Below, piece by piece: positions 1 to 4,914 of a stretch of 9,637 bases of DNA (position 1 is its first letter; every line of letters begins with the position of its first letter). The translations under genes and the position numbers were made by a program. The notes beneath the pieces are model-generated. The model ran no database searches, was not told where the DNA came from, and saw nothing but the letters and a program-made list of their open reading frames with translations. The stretch is taken from NCBI GenBank assembly GCA_015490315.1, contig WFYB01000126.1, positions 1 through 9,637 on the forward strand, written 5' to 3'. Origin of the DNA: Sulfurovum sp. Its GTDB lineage: Bacteria > Campylobacterota > Campylobacteria > Campylobacterales > Sulfurovaceae.

Positions 1-981
1 ACAAACAACTACGGCAATCTCGGTGCCAACGCGGTACTGGGTGTCTCTATGGCAGTAGCACGTGCTGCGGCACAGTCACTCAAGATGCCGCTCTACCGCT
101 ATCTCGGCGGTGCGAATGCGGTGACGATGCCTGTACCGATGCTCAACATCATCAACGGCGGCGAACACGCGAACAACTCCGTAGACTTTCAGGAATATAT
201 GATCATGCCCATCGGCTTTGACAGATTCAGCGAGGGGCTGAGAGCCTCTGCTGAGGTCTACCATCACCTCAAGAAGATCATCGATGCGATGGGTGAGAGT
301 ACGGCGGTAGGTGATGAGGGCGGTTTCGCACCTAATCTCAAGTCCAACGAAGAGCCTATCCAGGTGATCATGCAGGCGATCGAAGCGGCAGGCTACAAAC
401 CCGGAGAGCAGATCGCCATTGCACTCGATGTTGCCGCAAGTGAGTTGGTCAATGACGAAGGAAAATATGTGCTCAGCTCAGAGAACAGAGCACTAAGCAG
501 CTCCGAACTGATCGCCTACTATGCCGATATGGTCAGTAAGTATCCGATCGTCTCTATCGAAGATGGTCTGAGTGAGGATGACTGGGAAGGGTGGAAAGAG
601 CTGACAGAAGCAGTTGGCGACAAAGTACAGCTTGTCGGAGATGACCTTTTTGTGACCAACGTCGAGATCCTTGCAGAGGGGATAGAAAAGGGCGTAGCCA
701 ATGCCATCCTGATCAAACCAAACCAGATCGGTACCGTCAGTGAGACGATGATGACCGTACGTCTGGCACAGCGCAGCGGATACAAGTGCGTGATGAGTCA
801 CCGTTCCGGAGAGAGTGAAGATACCTTCATTGCAGATTTTGCCGTAGCACTCAACACCGGAGAGATCAAGACCGGTTCGACAGCAAGAAGCGACAGGGTC
901 GCCAAATACAACAGACTCCTTGAGATCGAAGCGGAGCTGGGGCAGTTTGAGTACCTCGGCAGCGCACTGTTCGCCAAATAG
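1..981 (+). CDS. eno: Enolase (phosphopyruvate hydratase), 5' end outside window
   Basis: Enolase interconverts 2-phosphoglycerate and phosphoenolpyruvate in cytoplasmic glycolysis/gluconeogenesis. The frame is open from base 1, where the codons read TNNYGNLGANAVLGVS, matching E. coli enolase from about residue 100. Roughly the first 99 residues are therefore missing, and the ATG at 49 is an internal methionine, not the start. Visible motifs in order are MLNIINGGEH, the QEYMIMP loop, GDEGGFAPN with the catalytic Glu, ALDVAASE with the first Mg-binding Asp, VSIEDGL with the Mg-binding Glu, LVGDDLFVTN with the Mg-binding Asp, ILIKPNQIG with the catalytic Lys (bases 715-717), SHRSGESED, and IKTGS. 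All expected active-site residues in the visible part are present, so the enzyme should be functional. The C-terminus is normal. An FtsB-like gene starts 2 bp after the stop. In Campylobacter and Helicobacter recA lies just upstream of eno, which predicts recA outside this window. Confidence 0.97.
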   Translation, partial: TNNYGNLGANAVLGVSMAVARAAAQSLKMPLYRYLGGANAVTMPVPMLNIINGGEHANNSVDFQEYMIMPIGFDRFSEGLRASAEVYHHLKKIIDAMGESTAVGDEGGFAPNLKSNEEPIQVIMQAIEAAGYKPGEQIAIALDVAASELVNDEGKYVLSSENRALSSSELIAYYADMVSKYPIVSIEDGLSEDDWEGWKELTEAVGDKVQLVGDDLFVTNVEILAEGIEKGVANAILIKPNQIGTVSETMMTVRLAQRSGYKCVMSHRSGESEDTFIADFAVALNTGEIKTGSTARSDRVAKYNRLLEIEAELGQFEYLGSALFAK

Positions 982-983
982 CG

Positions 984-1226
984 ATGCCCAAAGCTGAGGA
1001 GATCGCGGGATTGTCGATCAAGACACTGCTTATCGCAGTGATCGGCATCCTGCTTTTCGGTATCTATGTCGGGGTATTGATCTACGGAGAGAACTCTCTT
1101 ACGGTACTCTCGCAGCTCAAAGAGAAAAAACACAACCTTATCTATGAAGCCAGAAGGCTAAACAAAGAGAATCAGACACTTCAAAAAGAGTATTTTGGCT
1201 TAAAACAATTGGAGCCTAAAGAATAG
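984..1226 (+). CDS. FtsB/DivIC-like septum formation initiator family protein
   Basis: This is an 80-residue bitopic inner-membrane protein. It has a short cytoplasmic N-terminus, one membrane segment at about residues 13-34, then GENSL and a charged heptad-like coiled coil at about residues 41-75. That TM-plus-coiled-coil layout and length are typical of FtsB/DivIC proteins, which join the FtsL/FtsQ division complex and help activate septal peptidoglycan synthesis. Sequence identity in this family is low, so the call rests on architecture and position. The start is ATG 2 bp after the eno stop. No good Shine-Dalgarno sequence is visible, so translation is probably coupled to eno. A small gene of this kind directly after eno is a Campylobacterota pattern (Cj1671c follows eno in C. 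jejuni, from memory). It is probably cotranscribed with eno. FtsL is the main alternative identity. Confidence 0.75.
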   Translation: MPKAEEIAGLSIKTLLIAVIGILLFGIYVGVLIYGENSLTVLSQLKEKKHNLIYEARRLNKENQTLQKEYFGLKQLEPKE

Positions 1227-1285
1227 TTTGGTTAAGATATTCAGTAGGATTAGAGGAAGAATACGGACAAGATAAGATTCTTTTA

Positions 1286-1291
1286 TATAAA
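1286..1291 (+). promoter_or_regulatory. Possible -10 box upstream of the coiled-coil gene
   Basis: TATAAA lies in an A/T-rich stretch (bases 1281-1293) within the 90-bp gap after the FtsB-like gene. Transcription would start near 1298, giving a leader of about 19 nt. No -35 box is clear. Read-through from eno is equally possible because I see no terminator in the gap. Confidence 0.3.
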
Positions 1292-1305
1292 ATCGGTTAA
1301 ACCCC

Positions 1306-1312
1306 AAGGAAG
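1306..1312 (+). promoter_or_regulatory. Shine-Dalgarno site for the coiled-coil gene
   Basis: AAGGAAG lies 4 nt before the ATG at 1317. This fixes the start of the next gene and makes independent, efficient translation likely. Confidence 0.65.
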
Positions 1313-1316
1313 AGAC

Positions 1317-2186
1317 ATGAAAAAACTACTCACCACACTTACACTCACCACACTCGTCACACTCAACGTATCGGCTTCAGAGAACCCTTTTGATCTCAAC
1401 GAAAATCTGAAAAAAATAGATCAGGATCAAAACACGCTTCTTGATGAATTGAAAAAATTGGCACAACAGCGTGAAGCAGCTGAAGATGCAAGTATCGATG
1501 ATGAAGGGGAAGACGAAGATATTGATGCTGTTGTCTCTGATGAAACCGAAGTAAAGGAGACGGCACCACAGATAAAGCAAACATCTGCGATGCCTCAGGA
1601 GGCTGAGAAAGAAAACAGTGCACCTGAGGCAGGCAGTGCCGAAGAGTCAGGGGTCAAAGGTCCCGACAGAATCCAGGAGATACGCAAGAGGATGATGGAG
1701 CAGGAAGCGCTGCGTGCAAAAGAGACGGCAGAGAAAAAAGAAGCTGCAGCGAAACAAAAGGGTGAGGAAGCACGTGTGAAAGCGGAAACACTCAAAGCGA
1801 AGCAGCAGACAGAAGCAGCAGCGAAAAAAGCCGCCGATGCCAAAGTTGCAGAGGAGCAGGCAAAACGTGAGCGTATGGCGAAAGAGAAAGCTGCCCAGGC
1901 AGCTGCAAAACGCGCACAGGAAAAGCGTGAGGCCGAAGCCTATGAGTCAGCGCGAAAAGCCAAAAAAGAGGCAGAGGCAAAAGCTGCTGCACTTGAAGCT
2001 GCCAAAGAGGCGATGAACAAAACGACCGAGAAAGCGTCGGAGGCAACAAAACCCAAAGAAGAGGCTGCCAAGCCTGCTGAAACATCAGGTGTTGACTTCA
2101 ATATTACACAAGAGCAGATAGAGGCTAAAAAGCGGGCAGAAGAAGAGCTCAAAAAAGCGATCATGGAGGTAGAGCAGGAGGATTAA
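1317..2186 (+). CDS. Secreted Ala/Lys/Glu-rich coiled-coil protein, function unknown
   Basis: This 289-residue protein is predicted to be exported. It starts with a Sec signal peptide (residues 1-20, two Lys then a Thr/Leu-rich core, cleavage after SA). The mature N-terminus reads ENPFDLNENLKKID, followed by a short amphipathic segment (to about 54) and an acidic linker rich in Asp/Glu (about 55-115). Residues 117-238 form a long Ala/Lys/Glu helix, and a distinct tail (about 257-289) begins VDFNITQEQIEAKKR. There is no membrane anchor after the signal peptide and no enzymatic motif. The helix resembles the periplasmic stalk of TolA in composition only. In C. jejuni the gene in this slot (Cj1670c, from memory) encodes an AMIN-domain protein, and I cannot see an AMIN fold here. 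A role as a periplasmic spacer or envelope scaffold is a guess. The stop interlocks with that of the opposite antiporter gene. Confidence 0.85.
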   Translation: MKKLLTTLTLTTLVTLNVSASENPFDLNENLKKIDQDQNTLLDELKKLAQQREAAEDASIDDEGEDEDIDAVVSDETEVKETAPQIKQTSAMPQEAEKENSAPEAGSAEESGVKGPDRIQEIRKRMMEQEALRAKETAEKKEAAAKQKGEEARVKAETLKAKQQTEAAAKKAADAKVAEEQAKRERMAKEKAAQAAAKRAQEKREAEAYESARKAKKEAEAKAAALEAAKEAMNKTTEKASEATKPKEEAAKPAETSGVDFNITQEQIEAKKRAEEELKKAIMEVEQED

Positions 2187-2190
2187 TCCT
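2179..2190. repeat. 12-bp perfect palindrome at interlocked convergent stop codons
   Basis: AGGATTAATCCT is its own reverse complement and is centred on TTAA. The plus-strand TAA (2184-2186) and the minus-strand TAA (2183-2185) overlap here, so both proteins end in an Asp codon followed by TAA. A flanking GCAGG (2174-2178) and CCTGC (2188-2192) could form an alternative short stem. There is no U-tract, so a terminator call would be weak. Confidence 0.6.
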
Positions 2191-3322
2191 GCAATATTTT
2201 TATCAGGATCATGGCAATGAGTATCTCGAAGATACTTGCCAGAATCAATTGATAGTAACTCAAAAGATCCAGCAGTTTTGTCTCATAGCCTATCGTGGCG
2301 ACGGCAACAAGCAGTGTTAACGGCATAGAGAGAGCAAGGGCGACAAGCAGCGCATTTTTTGCCCCGCTGACAGGCTTGAGAGAGACAGCGGCAAGAATAC
2401 GTGAGAGTATCATCAGTGCGGTGATCAGCAGTGCACCGGAGACCACACCGTCTACTTTCAGTGATGCCAGATCGAACGATGCCCCGACATGGATAAAAAA
2501 GAGAGGTACAAGGAAACCAAACCCAAGACTCGACATCTTCTCTTCCAGTTTCTTTTCGTGATGGAAAAAAGCGGAGATAGCAACCCCGGCGATGAAGGCA
2601 CCCAGAGCGAGCTCCAGTTTCAAGTAGAGCATCACAGCAATCATGATAAAGAAGAGTGCCATAGAGAGTCTGACATCCTGATCCGAGGTATCAAACTTGG
2701 GCACCAGGATACTTTTGAGTTCCGGAAACCACCAAAAAAGCAGATGGAGTGAACGGTAGAGGAGATAGACTGCCAGCAAAAAGAGTGTCAGATAGCCTAT
2801 CTTGATAACCAGCTCGATCGTAAAGCCTGTGGTGCTTGCCGCATCGAAGATCGTCAGCGCAGCGATACTGAGTATCTCACCAAGCACTCCTGCGATGATA
2901 GCGAGACGTATCCACGGTTGGGTTTTGCCGTATGTTTTGGAGAGAGAGGCAAGCAGCCCGATAGAGATAAGTGGCATGGAGATGATCACAATTGCATTCA
3001 GATCAAAGAGAAATCCTGCAGAGACAGAGAAGAAGATCATCAGTGCAAGAAAGAGCACCGAGCGGCGGATCACATGGCGGGGGCTTTTGGTGATCTGTTT
3101 GAGATCGACCTCCATACCCGCAAGAAACATCAGATAGAGAAACCCTACTTCCGCGACAAGATCGAAATATTCATTGTGTCCGATAAATCCCAGATAGGCA
3201 GCAAAAGAGCCGAGTATGATCTCGACAGCAGGGGTAGGGATACGCAGCGTTTTGGCAACGAATGGGCTGCTCCATATCAGCACCGAGAGGGTAAGGATGA
3301 TCGTAATGCTATTGTGTATCAC
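2183..3322 (-). CDS. CPA2-family cation:proton antiporter, membrane domain only
   Basis: This 379-residue, very hydrophobic protein has about 11-13 membrane helices and fits the Na_H_Exchanger (CPA2, KefB/KefC-like) fold. Family-type segments are IPTPAVEIILGS (28-39), FLYLMFLAGMEVDL (61-74), LALGAFIAGVAIS (238-250) and LVPLFFIHVGASFDL (271-285). Such proteins exchange Na+ or K+ for H+ across the inner membrane; the substrate cannot be told from sequence. It ends after the last helix, with no C-terminal TrkA-N/RCK nucleotide-binding domain, so glutathione-type KefC gating is unlikely. In the ion-binding helix, where many relatives have an acidic pair or QD, this protein has GE (148-149). The start is GTG at 3322, because a TAG lies in frame five codons upstream and the next Met is far downstream. 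It overlaps bioB by 14 bp, which implies cotranscription and translational coupling, though no functional link to biotin is evident. Confidence 0.88.
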   Translation of the reverse strand: MIHNSITIILTLSVLIWSSPFVAKTLRIPTPAVEIILGSFAAYLGFIGHNEYFDLVAEVGFLYLMFLAGMEVDLKQITKSPRHVIRRSVLFLALMIFFSVSAGFLFDLNAIVIISMPLISIGLLASLSKTYGKTQPWIRLAIIAGVLGEILSIAALTIFDAASTTGFTIELVIKIGYLTLFLLAVYLLYRSLHLLFWWFPELKSILVPKFDTSDQDVRLSMALFFIMIAVMLYLKLELALGAFIAGVAISAFFHHEKKLEEKMSSLGFGFLVPLFFIHVGASFDLASLKVDGVVSGALLITALMILSRILAAVSLKPVSGAKNALLVALALSMPLTLLVAVATIGYETKLLDLLSYYQLILASIFEILIAMILIKILQD

Positions 3323-4166
3323 AGTGTGTCGCTACCTCGTAGCCGAGTGATTCAAGGATTTTTCGATCCTGACTTGGAGCCTGCCCCGGCGTGGTCAGAT
3401 AGTTGCCGATGACGATCGCATTGGCACCGGCACGGAACATCGCTTCTTCTTTGCCGCCAAAGAGCAGCTCTCTGCCTCCTGCTACCATCAAAAGCCGATC
3501 TTCTCCGAGCAAGCCGCGTGCTTTGTGTATGATCTCTACTGCCTCATCAAAAGTAATATTGCGTGTCTTGATCGGCAGTGCCGGATTGGGGTGGTAGAAA
3601 TTGAGCGGGGTGGATTCGGGCTGGAGGGATGCGATGGCATCGAGCAGGGCATCTCTATCCTCGCTGCTTTCACCCATACCGAAGATCCCGCCGCTGCATA
3701 GTGCCAGTCCGACCGACTTGACATTTTCACAGGTCTCATAACGCTCACTCCAGGCATGTGTCTGGCAGATATCAGCGTAGTAGCGTTCGGAGGTTTCGAG
3801 GTTGTGGTTGTAGCTGTCGATACCGTGTGCTTTGAGGTAGGAGAGCTGCTCTTTGGTAGCTGTGCCGTTACAGGCGATGAGGTTGAGCCCCTCAACTTCG
3901 GCTTTGATCGCCTCGGCTGCACGTGCGACGAAATCCACCTTTTTGTCATCGAGCCCTTTGCCTGCTGTCACAAGGCAGTAGCCGAGTGCACCGTAGGCTT
4001 TTGCCTGTTTCGCCTCTTCGACGATGCGGGGTATCGCTTTGTAGCTGTAGCGCTCGATATCGGCATGGTAGCGTACACTCTGTGTGCAGAACTTGCAATC
4101 CTCCAGACAGGTACCGCTGAGGATGTTGTTGATAGCACATAAAAAGATCTGTTTACGTTCCGGCAT
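3309..4166 (-). CDS. bioB: Biotin synthase (radical SAM), short Campylobacterota-type form
   Basis: BioB inserts sulfur into dethiobiotin in the last step of biotin synthesis, in the cytoplasm. At 285 residues it lacks the roughly 33-residue N-terminal extension of E. coli BioB. The radical-SAM cluster motif is C20-LED-C24-KF-C27. Cysteines aligned with the auxiliary-cluster ligands of E. coli (97, 128, 188) are C64 in GYCLVTAGK, C99 in IACNGT and C157 in LALCSGG. The YNHNLETS (119-126) and GIFGMGES substrate/SAM region is conserved. The fourth ligand, Arg260 in E. coli, aligns with Met227 in LLMVAGGRE, and NFYHPNPALPI replaces the INMLVKVKGTPL type of sequence. These point to a BioB subclass with a different auxiliary site. 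The ATG start is supported by an AGAGGG site about 7 nt upstream and an in-frame TGA seven codons upstream. It is the first gene of a likely operon with the antiporter, transcribed from the divergent promoter region. Confidence 0.95.
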   Translation of the reverse strand: MPERKQIFLCAINNILSGTCLEDCKFCTQSVRYHADIERYSYKAIPRIVEEAKQAKAYGALGYCLVTAGKGLDDKKVDFVARAAEAIKAEVEGLNLIACNGTATKEQLSYLKAHGIDSYNHNLETSERYYADICQTHAWSERYETCENVKSVGLALCSGGIFGMGESSEDRDALLDAIASLQPESTPLNFYHPNPALPIKTRNITFDEAVEIIHKARGLLGEDRLLMVAGGRELLFGGKEEAMFRAGANAIVIGNYLTTPGQAPSQDRKILESLGYEVATHCDTQ

Positions 4167-4211
4167 AGGCAGCCCTCTCTGTCTTCAGTTTTGGGTCATT
4201 CATATTGTGCA

Positions 4212-4217
4212 ATTATA
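4212..4217 (-). promoter_or_regulatory. Probable -10 box for bioB
   Basis: On the minus strand this reads TATAAT, 46 nt before the bioB ATG. A second TATAAT lies 18 bp further upstream (4230-4235), so two start sites are possible. No clear -35 box is seen, as is usual for the main sigma factor in Campylobacterota. Confidence 0.55.
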
Positions 4218-4284
4218 TCCAAAGCAGATATTATATACATAAATGGACGCGTGCCACATCAGGAAAGGTAGTATGATAGTTTTA

Positions 4285-4293
4285 TGTTATAAT
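4285..4293 (+). promoter_or_regulatory. Extended -10 promoter for the sensor/kinase-like operon
   Basis: TGTTATAAT is a perfect extended -10 element, 27 bp before the GTG at 4321. Transcription would start near 4300, giving a leader of about 20 nt that carries the ribosome site AAAGGGAAG (4310-4318). The position expected for a -35 box holds nothing recognisable. It is the only strong plus-strand promoter candidate between bioB and the operon. Confidence 0.65.
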
Positions 4294-4320
4294 TTGCCTA
4301 CATAGCATGAAAGGGAAGCA

Positions 4321-4914
4321 GTGTATTTAGGGAAAAGAGTATTGGCGATAGCATTATTGCTGTTGAGTATGGGTGTCGCTAAAGCGGCGGACAGGATGAT
4401 GGTGCTGGATGCCAAAAGTACGCTTGAAGAGGCAAAAGCCATCCGGCAAAAAGCAGAACAAACGGTACAAAGCCGACCTGCCGCAGCGCTTTTTTTGAAA
4501 CGCACCGGCGTGAAAATAGGGGTTGAAGCGCTTGATAACTACTATCTGGTAACGCTCTCGCCACTGCACAGTGCAGAAGAGGAAAACAGAGCGAACGTTA
4601 TTTTCAAGAGCGATTTCCCCGGTGCATTTTCGGTATCGAGATGGCATACCGATACCTCACGCACCCCTCAACCTGCCGCATCAGCAGAAAAAGAGGAAGC
4701 AGAAAAAGAGGCAGCAAAAAAAGCAGCGAAGCAGTTTGTCAAAGGTCTGGACGATGAGTGGTTGGCGCTGATCGTGCTTGCTCTGCTTGGACTTTTGCTG
4801 GTGATGAGAAGTACCCGACAGATCAAAAAGATCAAGCAGCTGCAAAATGCACTCGAAGAGACACAGAAGAGAAACAGCCACTATCTAAACAGTATGGGGA
4901 AGCAGTATGAATAG
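4321..4914 (+). CDS. Membrane sensor-like protein, companion of the downstream hybrid kinase-like protein
   Basis: I do not recognise a named family for this 197-residue protein. It has a signal peptide (residues 1-22, cleavage near AKA) and a small periplasmic alpha/beta region (about 26-107). The core of that region, NYYLVTLSPL...FPGAFSV, has a weak SPOR-like look. A Lys/Glu/Ala-rich spacer (122-141), one membrane helix (about 147-163) and a cytoplasmic coiled coil (164-197) follow. The same order occurs at the N-terminus of the next protein, with shared FPxAFxV, TM, QI-K/R and YL..MG-K/E-Q landmarks. It therefore looks like a paralogue of that sensor half, without any transmitter. The start is GTG, preceded by AAAGGGAAG; the ATG at 4307 gives only a 7-codon frame. 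The end overlaps the next ATG by 8 bp, implying tight coupling. A role as a co-sensor or hetero-oligomer partner is inference. Confidence 0.85.
   Translation: MYLGKRVLAIALLLLSMGVAKAADRMMVLDAKSTLEEAKAIRQKAEQTVQSRPAAALFLKRTGVKIGVEALDNYYLVTLSPLHSAEEENRANVIFKSDFPGAFSVSRWHTDTSRTPQPAASAEKEEAEKEAAKKAAKQFVKGLDDEWLALIVLALLGLLLVMRSTRQIKKIKQLQNALEETQKRNSHYLNSMGKQYE

Noticed and set aside
493..801. 102-codon minus-strand frame inside eno
   Set aside because: It lies opposite a conserved enolase coding region, has no recognisable domain, and is explained by codon usage of the sense gene.
1317..2186. Calling the coiled-coil protein TolA
   Set aside because: The resemblance is Ala/Lys/Glu composition only. 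There is a cleavable-type signal peptide instead of a retained TM anchor, no TolA C-terminal domain, and no tolQ/R/B neighbours.
2918..3412. 164-codon plus-strand frame across the antiporter/bioB junction
   Set aside because: It is antisense to two well-supported genes. The translation is rich in charged and Cys/Trp residues with no domain pattern and spans the boundary of unrelated genes.
4274..4306. Tiny plus-strand frame MIVLCYNLPT preceded by AGGAAAGG
   Set aside because: It covers the extended -10 box at 4285-4293, so it would lie upstream of the expected transcript start.
4307..4330. Seven-codon plus-strand ATG frame overlapping the GTG start of the sensor-like gene
   Set aside because: It could be a leader peptide in the predicted transcript, but its ribosome site would have to lie at the extreme 5' end. 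The purine run it contains is better explained as the ribosome site for the GTG at 4321.
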